Of a stretch of 64,000 bases of DNA, positions 18,700 through 27,291 are shown piece by piece. Each line of letters starts with the position of its first letter. Position 1 is the first letter of the stretch. The position numbers and the translations under genes were made by a program. Below the pieces are notes generated by a model that saw nothing but the letters and a program-made list of their open reading frames with translations, did no database searches and was not told the origin of the DNA. Source of the stretch: G965214625 sp965214625 (GTDB lineage: Bacteria > Pseudomonadota > Gammaproteobacteria > Arenicellales > Poriferihabitantaceae). The DNA lies in contig OZ243962.1 of NCBI GenBank assembly GCA_965214625.1, positions 1,984,001 to 2,048,000 on the forward strand, given 5' to 3'.

Positions 18700-18884
18700 C
18701 CAGTGGGGAACGAACCGGTCCCCGGTGGGCCAGTCCGGACCACAACCACAGGGCGTCGGCCTGTTTCGGTCCACCCGACGGTCAGCGAAACGGAGCCCAA
18801 TTGATGTAATCGTCCAGGAAAAATGCGCCTCGTGACCGGTTCATCACAGCACTGCCACGTCATCTCGTTGCTATGGAGCAGCGG

Positions 18885-20036
18885 TCAGTTGACGACGAGT
18901 TTCCGCGGCGCATGATTCACCGGTTCGCATTCGCCGTGGGTGACGATACAGGTTTCTCCGAGAGACATGGTCAGGCCACTGTGATCATCGAGCAGGATCA
19001 TGTGCATGAAGAACACCATGCCGGGCTGAATGATATCGGGATGATTGCCCCAGATCATCGGCCAATCCATCCAGGTGGGCGGGTAGGAAATACCCAAGGA
19101 ATAACCACAGGCCTTGAGGGTCGCGTGTCCGAAGCCGGCAGCGGTTAATTCATCCACATGCGTCTGATACAGCTGACCGACCGTGTTGCCGGATCGCAAA
19201 CACTGTTTGCACGCATCCAGGGCGTTGCGACAGGCGTCAAACATGCGTTGCTGGGTTTGCGTCGGTTTGCCGGTAATCACCACGCTCATCGCAGCGGCAT
19301 GGTAATGCCGATAGGCCGCTGCGAACTCGTGCTGGACCTGATCACGCTCGCCAACATGATTTTTCCCGGTGTGATAACGCACCATTAACGCATCTTGACC
19401 GGCACCCATCGGCCATCGGCTGGCACTGGGGTCCCCATCTGCCGACAGCACAACCTGCATCATCTGGCCGTAGACATCGCCCAGGAATGCACCCGGGACA
19501 GTGCGGCTGTTTGCGACCTGCCAGGCCCGGTCGCAGATCATGCCTGCCTGACGGACATAGGCCAGTTCGGGATCACTCTTGATCAGTCGAATCTCCCTGA
19601 CCAGGTCGGACGCGTCGGAGGTACGACAAAATCCATCAAGTGCCCGGTCGATCATTCGTCCCCGCTGTGCGGTCAGGCCGTATGCATGATATTCAATGCC
19701 GATATGTTGCCCCCTGCAACCGTATTCCTCCATCAGATCACGCAATTCCACGCCGGGGCTTGCATCATCCCGATCCTCCCATATCCGGATATCCCGGATG
19801 ACGGAAGTCAGTCGGGACTGGAGGCGATCGGCTGAACGTGTCATCAGGAAAAGCCCGCCGTCAGCATCCAGATACATTGCCTGAAACATGGTGTACCCCG
19901 AGGTATCGTACCCGGTCAGGTAGTACATGCTTTCCTGGCGAAAGAGCAAAAGCCCATCCAGTCCGTGTTCTCTGATTGCCCGGCAGCACTGTTTCTGCCG
20001 GGCATCGAATTCTTCTTTGGTGAAATGCAAGGCCAT
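18885..20036 (-). CDS. M24-family hydrolase, ectoine-hydrolase (DoeA)-like
   Basis: A 383-residue pita-bread-fold protein. The N-terminal creatinase domain (about 1-150) is followed by the M24 domain. The usual metal ligands are missing: where metallopeptidases have D-x-G-x-x-x-x-GY-x-S-D, this protein reads EFAAAYRHYHA, as in DoeA-type hydrolases, which work without metals. The SLGISYPP and QPGMVFFMH segments near residues 320-350 also resemble DoeA. I moved the start to the ATG at 20036 because an earlier in-frame start only adds non-family residues. The gene follows the creatinase by 31 bases and is probably co-transcribed. Likely activity: opening of a small cyclic or N-acyl amino acid. 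Confidence 0.75.
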   Translation of the reverse strand: MALHFTKEEFDARQKQCCRAIREHGLDGLLLFRQESMYYLTGYDTSGYTMFQAMYLDADGGLFLMTRSADRLQSRLTSVIRDIRIWEDRDDASPGVELRDLMEEYGCRGQHIGIEYHAYGLTAQRGRMIDRALDGFCRTSDASDLVREIRLIKSDPELAYVRQAGMICDRAWQVANSRTVPGAFLGDVYGQMMQVVLSADGDPSASRWPMGAGQDALMVRYHTGKNHVGERDQVQHEFAAAYRHYHAAAMSVVITGKPTQTQQRMFDACRNALDACKQCLRSGNTVGQLYQTHVDELTAAGFGHATLKACGYSLGISYPPTWMDWPMIWGNHPDIIQPGMVFFMHMILLDDHSGLTMSLGETCIVTHGECEPVNHAPRKLVVN

Positions 20037-20067
20037 GTCAATTCCGTTATTAGGTGTATCGGCTTGG

Positions 20068-21240
20068 CTACGATTTGACCAGCAAGCCGTTGTCAAAAGT
20101 CGTCAGCAGTTCGGCGCCATCGTGGGTGATGAGCAGCATGTCGGCGTGTCTGAATCCCCCGATGCCCTTGACGGAAATCATCGGTTCGATCGACACCACC
20201 ATGTTGGCTTCGAGCCGCCGGTCATTGTAGGGCCGCATCTCCCCGATTTCATCACGCCCGTACCAGCGACTCATGATCCCGAAAGAATGCCCCGTACCAA
20301 AGGTGCGATCCTGCAGATAGCCGGCTTCTTCGAAGATGGGGTTGATGACCTCATCAATTTGATTGAACCGGAGTCCCGGTCTGAGGGCCCGAATGCCGGC
20401 ATGATGGGCGGCGATCTGTGTTTCAAGTGGTTTTTGCACCTCATCAGGCACATTACCAAAATAGACACTTCTTTCCAGAAGATGATAATAGCCCACGATC
20501 ATCGGAAACACATTCAGGCTGAGAAGCTGATTTTTCCGGATTCGGTTCCAGGTATTGGGGGCATGGGCCACATAGGTTCGGTCAACACCGGACTGGCACC
20601 ACGAAAAGGAGTCTTCCTGTACCTCATGGTGCGGGAAGCGTTTCCGTATTTCATTTTCCATTGCGATGACTGCGGACCGGGCGACCTCGACTTCGGTGAC
20701 GTCTACATCGATGGCCTCCATAAACGCATGAGCGCCCGCGACAGCGACCTGTGCGCCATGACGCATCAAGTCAATCTCTTCATCTGACTTGACAATTTGC
20801 GCTTCCATCATCGGCAGGGTGACATCAACAAACTCGCAGTGCGGCAGGGCGCTTTGCAGTGACTGAAAAAAGCCGTGCGTCATGTATTCGTACTCAACCC
20901 CAATGCAACCGGAAGTGATACGGTTGTCTGTCAACGCTTCAGCGATGAGCCTGATTGAACCGGCCAGCGGGTCTTGTACATCGGAATAGATCCGCACATC
21001 GTTGAACCAGCTCAAGCGAGCCGGCCTGTCGAACTCGATTTTCGGTGCGATGAGTGTACCGGAACCTGTGTGGGGCAGCACAGCGAAGTGTCCCCTGCCA
21101 AAGGGTGTCATCCAGAAACTGCTGTAGTAAAGGGTGTTGTGAAAGGAGGAGGTGACAATCGCCTGTGCGCCGGTCGACTCCATGACGGTACGCAAGCTCG
21201 AGTAGCGTCGCTCCATTTCGGTGTCTGAAAATGTCTGCAT
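20068..21240 (-). CDS. Creatinase (creatine amidinohydrolase)
   Basis: A 390-residue M24-fold enzyme closely resembling Pseudomonas creatinase, which cleaves creatine to sarcosine and urea without metal. The active-site residues I recall for that enzyme all have counterparts: F47 and R49 (PFGRG), H226 (VAHAPN; catalytic base), Y252 and E256 (GYYHLLER), H318 (GTGHSFG), R329 (WYGRD) and E352 (SIEPM). Length is near the family's roughly 400. It lies first in a two-gene unit with the DoeA-like hydrolase. The sarcosine and urea formed would feed other routes in this window. A related guanidino substrate cannot be excluded. Confidence 0.8.
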   Translation of the reverse strand: MQTFSDTEMERRYSSLRTVMESTGAQAIVTSSFHNTLYYSSFWMTPFGRGHFAVLPHTGSGTLIAPKIEFDRPARLSWFNDVRIYSDVQDPLAGSIRLIAEALTDNRITSGCIGVEYEYMTHGFFQSLQSALPHCEFVDVTLPMMEAQIVKSDEEIDLMRHGAQVAVAGAHAFMEAIDVDVTEVEVARSAVIAMENEIRKRFPHHEVQEDSFSWCQSGVDRTYVAHAPNTWNRIRKNQLLSLNVFPMIVGYYHLLERSVYFGNVPDEVQKPLETQIAAHHAGIRALRPGLRFNQIDEVINPIFEEAGYLQDRTFGTGHSFGIMSRWYGRDEIGEMRPYNDRRLEANMVVSIEPMISVKGIGGFRHADMLLITHDGAELLTTFDNGLLVKS

Positions 21241-21317
21241 GTGGGGAGGAATGATTTGTGATGGTTATAACGAGGTTGATCATCTATCATTGGGCGGCAC
21301 GGTGCTTGTGCGCCCCT

Positions 21318-21830
21318 TCAAATTGTGTTGTTGGGATTGCGATATTCGAAAATGTCCGGTGGCGGTTTCAACGGCAGGCGTTGATGTGGCAAGGCATAAA
21401 ACAGCGGCGTTCTGTCATCTTCCAGTGATCTTTCGTAATTTTGACTCATCATGACCGTTGACTGATTCCTCAACGACTGTTCCATGGCCCGTTTCAGCGT
21501 CATGGCTGCGTCATGACTCCAGTCCATGATGTAATACCGGGGCTGTCTTTCCCGGGGATGGCGCAGCCACAGATAGATGGACACGCCTTCTTCGATACTG
21601 GCGGCAAGGACAACGGAATCTTCCTGTATCGCTGTGCTGGCGAAAGAGCGCAGTGGTTGTGGCCGGCCAAGAAGATTGAACAGTGCCGCATAATTCAACA
21701 GCAGTAACACGATGAGGCCGAGTACTGCCGCAGTGCGAACAGACAGACGCTTTCTTGACCAGATGGCGATGATTGCCAGGAGACATCCCAACAGGACATA
21801 CAGCAGATACAGGACAGGGATGGTCTCCAT
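21318..21830 (-). CDS. Membrane protein, third gene of an ExbB/TolQ-like module, unknown
   Basis: A 170-residue protein with two N-terminal transmembrane segments (about residues 4-23 and 33-53) and a soluble domain of about 110 residues, likely outside the cytoplasm. The soluble part has a strand-rich beginning (SVVLAASIEEG, IYLWLRHP) and a helix (AAMTLKRAMEQSLRNQ), ending in a proline-rich tail (LPLKPPPD). I do not recognise the family. It starts 17 bases after the DIDLW-domain gene and so belongs to the same operon as the proton-channel protein upstream. Confidence 0.6.
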   Translation of the reverse strand: METIPVLYLLYVLLGCLLAIIAIWSRKRLSVRTAAVLGLIVLLLLNYAALFNLLGRPQPLRSFASTAIQEDSVVLAASIEEGVSIYLWLRHPRERQPRYYIMDWSHDAAMTLKRAMEQSLRNQSTVMMSQNYERSLEDDRTPLFYALPHQRLPLKPPPDIFEYRNPNNTI

Positions 21831-21847
21831 GATCTTTGCCTATACGG

Positions 21848-22468
21848 TTATTTGTTTTCGCTGACGGAGCGAAGCGGCTTGAACAGGCTGTGGACGCTGC
21901 CTCGCACGAGATCACCGTCGTCCGTGAGTTGAAACCTTGCCAGGGTCAGTTCCTGCCCCCGATAGCGGATCTGCGCCCGGGTAAACAGAACAGGCAAGAC
22001 CTGGGTGACTCCGTCATTGAGGATTTTCGTGCTGATCACGGCTTCGACATCGAATGGTGGAGGATGCTTGGGATCGGTGCGATACGCGTGGATATTCACC
22101 ACGTATTCTCCGGGTGGCACACCCCGGGTATAGGCACTTTCGTGATTAATGCTGGACAGATCCATTGTTTTGCCTAAGTCATCACGCAACAGATTGAACA
22201 CGGCACCCCCTTTGTTTGAATACCCGACAGGCAGGTCACCCGGGGCCTGTACCCAAAGATCTATGTCGGCATCCATGTTGTCTGGCCATGTGATTTCCAC
22301 CATCACATTGCCGGGCGTCGGGGCATCAGAGGCGTTTTGGATACCCTCGGGCGCAATATGGGGCAGCAGCAGCACGATAACGGCAAGAAAACCCAGCAGT
22401 GCAAGGCTGAGCACATCCCGAAACAGGGTATCACCGGGTTGGGTCTGGTCCTGGAAGGGATCCAGCAT
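21848..22468 (-). CDS. Single-pass membrane protein with DIDLW beta-sandwich-type domain, ExbD-position partner
   Basis: A 206-residue protein with a short cytoplasmic N-terminus, one transmembrane segment at about residues 20-42 and a periplasmic domain. The domain contains VEITWPDNMDADIDLWV (residues about 56-72) and PPGEYVVNIHAY near 118, which recalls the DUF2135/YfaP-like beta-sandwich group; this is resemblance, not a database match. The gene sits where exbD/tolR/motB would be, two bases after the ExbB-like gene, but the usual conserved aspartate in the membrane helix of ExbD is not in an obvious place. Function unknown. Confidence 0.65.
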   Translation of the reverse strand: MLDPFQDQTQPGDTLFRDVLSLALLGFLAVIVLLLPHIAPEGIQNASDAPTPGNVMVEITWPDNMDADIDLWVQAPGDLPVGYSNKGGAVFNLLRDDLGKTMDLSSINHESAYTRGVPPGEYVVNIHAYRTDPKHPPPFDVEAVISTKILNDGVTQVLPVLFTRAQIRYRGQELTLARFQLTDDGDLVRGSVHSLFKPLRSVSENK

Positions 22469-22470
22469 CG

Positions 22471-23115
22471 CTAGAGAATTTCCCGGAAATTTTCCACAGC
22501 CGATTTCTCAGAGGTCTCGATGATGGCATTCACCAGATTGACCGTGCCGGTCGCAAGAACCTGATAACACATGGTGAGCCAGATATGAAGCACGGCGCCA
22601 ACCAGCGTTGTATACAGCGCAACCGACATCCCCTGAATGAGTGTCGATACCATGGGCGCCACCGAAGCGATGTCGGCAACCCGTTCTGCATTGATGCCAC
22701 TCAATGAGATGATAAAGCCGATGACCGTGCCGATCAGACCCAGGAGGATCAAATTATTGGCAATGGACCGGACGATGCTGATTCGGGCATACAGGCGCGA
22801 GCGGAGACATTCGGCGATGGCGGTCCGGGAATCCCCCGCAGTCTGTGTCGCCAAGTCAATATACCACTGGGCTCTGGATGGACCGTAGGTCGCCGGATCA
22901 AGGATCGCATTGAGTTCATAAGAACAACGGATCACTTTATAGGCACACATCAACCACCCGAAAACAAACACGCCGGCAATGACCAGCGTGATACGGGTGA
23001 CATCCTGATTAACCACTTCACTGACCCAGCCCTCCATCCAGACATAGCCGAGAATAGCCAATGCCGCGATGTTGAGCACGATAAATCTCAGCAACAGTAG
23101 ATAGGTGCGATGCAT
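22471..23115 (-). CDS. MotA/TolQ/ExbB-family proton-channel protein
   Basis: A 214-residue inner-membrane protein with an N-terminal pair of helices (about residues 5-25 and 38-58) and the conserved family core: NLILLGLIGTVIGFI near residue 125 and a second channel helix beginning near VALYTTLVGA around 170. The LIGTVIGF and ALYTTLVGA motifs are diagnostic for the MotA/TolQ/ExbB superfamily, whose members use the ion gradient to drive a partner. The start is set at the ATG at 23115, preceded by GGA, because upstream in-frame codons add a non-hydrophobic leader. It heads a three-gene operon with a DIDLW-domain protein instead of ExbD, and is divergent from a nitrilase gene. Confidence 0.8.
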   Translation of the reverse strand: MHRTYLLLLRFIVLNIAALAILGYVWMEGWVSEVVNQDVTRITLVIAGVFVFGWLMCAYKVIRCSYELNAILDPATYGPSRAQWYIDLATQTAGDSRTAIAECLRSRLYARISIVRSIANNLILLGLIGTVIGFIISLSGINAERVADIASVAPMVSTLIQGMSVALYTTLVGAVLHIWLTMCYQVLATGTVNLVNAIIETSEKSAVENFREIL

Positions 23116-23342
23116 GACTATTTCCGAACCATGGGACGTGAGTTTCATTCTAACGATGTGTGCATTACGATTGCAAATGTCCTTTTGGAGATGACAGTGA
23201 ACCATGGCACTCGCCGTCTCGATGACTCCACGCAAGGGATTGGATTTTGAGCCCTTGCTCCCGCTTTAACCGGGGGGTCGGCTGAAATATGGTATATTTT
23301 ATCGGGGGTATCACGACAAACGGCGGATTGTGCGGATTGATC

Positions 23343-24191
23343 ATGGAAAACGAGGCTGCAGCCGATTCATGTGTTTTACTGGCTTGTCAAATAGCGGTTC
23401 CTTCGATACACGACAGAAAAGACCAGCTTCGTCATATTGACAACATGATCGAAAAAATCGCCGGTTGTCTGGACAGGCGTCCAGCCGATCTCGTGATCCT
23501 GCCCGAGTTGTGTACGGTCGAATATTCCCGGGAGAGTTTTCAACGGCTGCGGGAACTGGCGGAAACACTGGAAGGGGAGGGAGTCAGCAAGATAAAAGCG
23601 TTGTCAATGGCCTGTCAGACAACCATTGTTTTTGGAATGCCCCGATACGTGGACGGCCACTATCGTATTTCACAGGTTGTGACCGGGACCAATGGGCAGC
23701 TTGCCGGCTGCTATGACAAGTTGCACATCTGCCAGTACGGGGCCTCGATGGAGAAGGAGTTTTTCCAGCGTGGAGACAGCTTGAATGTCTTTTCGGTCGC
23801 CGGGTTTCGGTTTGCACCGATTATCTGCTATGACATACGCATACCTGAGCTCAGTCGTACGCTTGCGCTGGAGCACAAGGTTGATTGTCTCCTCCATTGC
23901 GGAGCCTACTTTCGGGACGAATCGTTTGCCAGTTGGCATGCGTTTGCGATGACACGGGCGATGGAAAACCAGCTGTTTTTGCTGAGCTTGAACCGTGCGG
24001 GCACGGACTATGGCCAATCGGTATTTTGTGAGCCTTGGATGGATAAGTCACGGCCTGCGTTGACTTTTGCGGCTACCGAAGAAGATTTCCGGTATATTGA
24101 GATGAATCGGAGCCGGATCATGCAGGCCCGTCAGCGCTACACGTTCTTGCAAGACCGGATCGGGTATTATGATGCGTTGCCGGTTGAATGA
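23343..24191 (+). CDS. Carbon-nitrogen hydrolase (nitrilase superfamily amidase)
   Basis: A 282-residue hydrolase with the superfamily's catalytic triad: E55 in ILPELC, K126 in YDKLH and C162 in IICYDIR. Cleavage of an omega-amide, carbamoyl or nitrile bond in the cytoplasm is expected. The reading frame is open from 23289, but the ATG at 23343 gives a start typical of the family. The gene is divergent from the ExbB-like operon and opposite the creatinase unit, so a role in releasing ammonia from a small amide is plausible but not proven. Confidence 0.87.
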   Translation: MENEAAADSCVLLACQIAVPSIHDRKDQLRHIDNMIEKIAGCLDRRPADLVILPELCTVEYSRESFQRLRELAETLEGEGVSKIKALSMACQTTIVFGMPRYVDGHYRISQVVTGTNGQLAGCYDKLHICQYGASMEKEFFQRGDSLNVFSVAGFRFAPIICYDIRIPELSRTLALEHKVDCLLHCGAYFRDESFASWHAFAMTRAMENQLFLLSLNRAGTDYGQSVFCEPWMDKSRPALTFAATEEDFRYIEMNRSRIMQARQRYTFLQDRIGYYDALPVE

Positions 24192-24645
24192 GTGCCGATA
24201 TTGACCGGAAATCGGACTGATATCGATTGGATTCGTTCAGCCGGTTGCTGTTCCATCTCCGGCAGATCATCGGTTTTTGCAGCGCTCGACGTCGTGTCCC
24301 ATGCGACATGACCACCAGCCCCGAATCGCCAATCAATTCCTCAGCTTCGGCGACCCTATCGACGATCGGTCGGTATTGAAAGGCCCACTGATCGGGCGCA
24401 ATGACAGGAGGATTGCGGCACAGGTGCTCGCACTGGAATTGCCACTGGCCACTGAATAACACACAATGTATATGCATTCTTTCGTGTGTCGGACCATAGG
24501 CACCTGGCTTGAAAACGAATGATCGAAGGAATCCACAGTTGGAGTTTTGCCGCGCTGTCAATAGTCTTCCACCCGGCCCTCGGCATTCTGGCCTCCAATC
24601 GACCGAATTTGCAGCCGGGATGATTTTTCAGAAAATCGCTCTCAA

Positions 24646-24680
24646 AAAACAAGCCTGTTTGCAGCAGAAAACAAACAGGC
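24646..24680 (-). terminator. Intrinsic-terminator-like hairpin, leftward
   Basis: GCCTGTTTG at 24653-24661 pairs with CAAACAGGC at 24672-24680 around a ten-base loop. Read on the minus strand, the stem is followed by TTGTTTTTT, as in an intrinsic terminator. No minus-strand gene lies between it and the potA promoter, so what it terminates is unclear. Confidence 0.55.
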
Positions 24681-24786
24681 CTGCAGGAAACGGACCTTTA
24701 TGAATTGAAAAACGTATTCTGTAGTGGAGTATGGTCCTGCCTTTGAGGTTTTGGTGGATCACGCTGAGCGTGTTCAATTCTGAGTG

Positions 24787-24816
24787 TTGCCAATTTGAGC
24801 AAGTGTCTAGTATACT
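24787..24816 (+). promoter_or_regulatory. Sigma70-type promoter of the Pot-type ABC operon
   Basis: TTGCCA at 24787-24792 and TATACT at 24811-24816 are separated by 18 bases, 92 bases upstream of the ATPase start at 24909. The AGTATACT around the -10 is self-complementary. Confidence 0.6.
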
Positions 24817-24908
24817 GACCCTGAATCAGTAAAAAACAACTGGACGATTTAAGAATTCGGAATGGATGTATAACCGAAATAACGTCTTATCACGCTGTCT
24901 GGAGAAAC

Positions 24909-26009
24909 ATGTCAACGAATGAAGAAAATGCGTATGTTCGTTTTGAGCAAGTGCAGAAAAGTTATGACGGGGAAAATCTGGTAGTCAAGGATTTCAACCT
25001 GGCAGTAGCCAGTGGTGAATTTCTCACTATGCTGGGTCCCTCGGGATCAGGTAAAACGACGTGCCTGATGATGTTGGCGGGTTTTGAAACGGCAACCAGT
25101 GGAGAGATCATTCTGGATGGAACGTCAATCAATAATGTGCCGCCATGGAAGAGGGAAATCGGCATGGTGTTTCAAAACTATGCACTGTTTCCCCATCTGA
25201 CGGTGGGAGAGAATCTCGCCTATCCCCTTCAGGTTCGCAGTCAAAGCAAGTCGGAAATCGAAACCCGGGTTAAAAAAGCCCTGGACATGGTGCAGCTGGG
25301 TGCGTTTGGGGGACGCAGGCCGGGTCAGTTATCCGGCGGACAGCAGCAACGGGTCGCGGTTGCCCGGGCATTGGTATTTGAGCCCAAGCTGGTATTGATG
25401 GATGAGCCACTGGGTGCGCTTGATAAACAGCTCAGGGAACAGATGCAATATGAAATCAAGCATATTCATGAAAATCTTGGCATTACGGTCGTTTATGTGA
25501 CGCATGATCAGTCCGAGGCACTCACCATGTCCAATCGCGTCTGCGTGTTTGATGACGGCGTGGTGCAACAGCTGGCACCGCCGGATGTATTGTATGAACA
25601 GCCTGAAAATGCATTCGTGGCGCAGTTTATCGGTGAAAACAATACCTTGATAGGGGCGGTCAGGGAAATACAGGGGGACCGGTGTGACGTGCAGGTTGGC
25701 ACCGGTGAAGTGATTAAGTCACTGGCCGTTAATATCGAGGGCAAGGGCAGCCGTACCACCCTGTCGCTGAGGCCTGAACGGGTCACGATCAAGCCGGAAC
25801 CTGGCCAATGCCCGAACAACGTCAAAGGAGAGGTCAAGGAACTCATTTATCTGGGGGATCATATCAGAGCACGATTGGCACTTTGTGGCCAGGAGGAGTT
25901 TATTGTCAAAGTGCCCAATTCGGCGCACCATACCCAGTTGATGGAAGGAGAAGCCGTCGATGTGGGATGGCAGATGGAAGACTGCCGTGCACTTGATGCA
26001 ACGGACTAA
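24909..26009 (+). CDS. Spermidine/putrescine-type ABC transporter ATP-binding protein (PotA-like)
   Basis: A 366-residue ATPase. Walker A is GPSGSGKTT at residues 43-51, signature LSGGQQQRVAVARAL near 138, Walker B LVLMDEPLGALD near 160, switch histidine in VTHDQSEAL. The C-terminal third is a TOBE-type regulatory domain (LSLRPERV near 285). GGAGA precedes the ATG. The closest typed relatives are polyamine and betaine-like importers of the PotA/PotG group; the true substrate is set by the binding protein at 28438. Confidence 0.93.
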   Translation: MSTNEENAYVRFEQVQKSYDGENLVVKDFNLAVASGEFLTMLGPSGSGKTTCLMMLAGFETATSGEIILDGTSINNVPPWKREIGMVFQNYALFPHLTVGENLAYPLQVRSQSKSEIETRVKKALDMVQLGAFGGRRPGQLSGGQQQRVAVARALVFEPKLVLMDEPLGALDKQLREQMQYEIKHIHENLGITVVYVTHDQSEALTMSNRVCVFDDGVVQQLAPPDVLYEQPENAFVAQFIGENNTLIGAVREIQGDRCDVQVGTGEVIKSLAVNIEGKGSRTTLSLRPERVTIKPEPGQCPNNVKGEVKELIYLGDHIRARLALCGQEEFIVKVPNSAHHTQLMEGEAVDVGWQMEDCRALDATD

Positions 26010-26021
26010 GGAGCGATAGCT

Positions 26022-27278
26022 ATGGCAACGATGGCAGATAATCAACCGATCCTGATTGACGGTGTTCCCCTCAAGGAACAGCTGGCGAAAGCAGAACGAA
26101 AGAAAAAGATCACGGCCTTTTTGCTGGTGGCACCGCTGTTGGCCTTTATTGTCTTTACTTTTATCATTCCCATCACCAATATGCTGACCCGCAGTGTGGA
26201 CAACCCCCGCATGACGGATTTGTTGCCCACGCTGATTGATGACCTGCTGGCTTGGGACGGCGAACAATTGCCGCCGGAAGAGATGTACGAAAAGCTGTTC
26301 AATGATCTGCAATGGAATATCAAGAATGGCACGATCGGAAAAATTGCCACCCATGTCAACTACAACATGACGGGTGCACGCAGCATGATCGTCAAATCCA
26401 AGCGCAAGCTGAGACACATTGAAGGCCCTCCCTATAAGGAACAGATCATCGAGGCAGAGCCGAGATGGGGGGAATTGCGCACCTGGCAGATTGTCCAGCA
26501 GGTTTCTGATCCGCTTACTGCGGCTTACTTCCTCAATGCTGTTGACAAGACGTATGATGTCGAAGGCAATGTAACCAGCCAACCCGAAGGAAAACAGATT
26601 TATGTGACCTTGTTTCTTCGCACGCTGTGGATCAGCATGCTGGTGACGATTCTGACCTTGATTCTTGGCTATCCTATTGCCTATCTTATCTCTACCACGC
26701 CGCCCAGAATCAGCAACCTGCTGATTATCATGGTGTTGTTGCCGTTTTGGACCTCGTTGCTGGTTCGCACCACATCGTGGATCGTGTTGCTGCAAACACA
26801 AGGGGTGCTGAATGATATCATGGTCTGGCTCGGGGTCATCTCCGAAGATGGACGGATTCAGATGATCTACAATCTCAACGGGACACTGGTCGCAATGACC
26901 CAGATTCTGTTGCCGTTTATGGTATTGCCGATGTACAGCGTGATGAAGACGATACCGCTGTCGCAGTTGCGGGCATCACAATCGCTGGGGGCCACGCCGT
27001 TTCGCACCTTCTTCAAGATATTCTGGCCCCAATCCATTCCCGGTATCGGTGCCGGCGGGCTGTTGGTGTTCGTGTTGTCGGTTGGTTACTACATTACCCC
27101 GGCACTGGTTGGTGGCAGCAGCGGACAGATGATCAGCAATCAGATTGCCTTCCACATGCGCAGTTCGCTGAATTGGGGCCTGGCGGCCGCACTGGGCACG
27201 ATCATGCTGGTGGCGGTTCTCATACTATACTGGCTCTATGACCGGATTGTCGGCATAGACAATATGAAACTCGGCTAA
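26022..27278 (+). CDS. ABC transporter permease, PotB-like with long periplasmic insertion
   Basis: A 418-residue inner-membrane permease. The first transmembrane helix (about residues 30-52) is followed by a hydrophilic stretch of about 140 residues, then five more helices. The EAA-type coupling loop is visible as RASQSLGATPFRTFFKIFWP near residue 320 (seen as SLGATP and FFKIFWPQS). Ordinary PotB proteins are about 280-310 residues, so the insertion accounts for the excess. AAGGAG precedes the ATG. It ends 13 bases before the second permease. Confidence 0.9.
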   Translation: MATMADNQPILIDGVPLKEQLAKAERKKKITAFLLVAPLLAFIVFTFIIPITNMLTRSVDNPRMTDLLPTLIDDLLAWDGEQLPPEEMYEKLFNDLQWNIKNGTIGKIATHVNYNMTGARSMIVKSKRKLRHIEGPPYKEQIIEAEPRWGELRTWQIVQQVSDPLTAAYFLNAVDKTYDVEGNVTSQPEGKQIYVTLFLRTLWISMLVTILTLILGYPIAYLISTTPPRISNLLIIMVLLPFWTSLLVRTTSWIVLLQTQGVLNDIMVWLGVISEDGRIQMIYNLNGTLVAMTQILLPFMVLPMYSVMKTIPLSQLRASQSLGATPFRTFFKIFWPQSIPGIGAGGLLVFVLSVGYYITPALVGGSSGQMISNQIAFHMRSSLNWGLAAALGTIMLVAVLILYWLYDRIVGIDNMKLG

Positions 27279-27291
27279 TCGGACAAGTAAA

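Larger units (their letters stand above)
24192..24908. other. Long intergenic region with one hairpin and one promoter
   Basis: 717 bases without a convincing gene. Several short frames exist on both strands, but none has a ribosome site or recognisable protein pattern. The right half holds a terminator-like hairpin pointing leftward (24646-24680) and a strong promoter pointing right (24787-24816). Confidence 0.5.
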
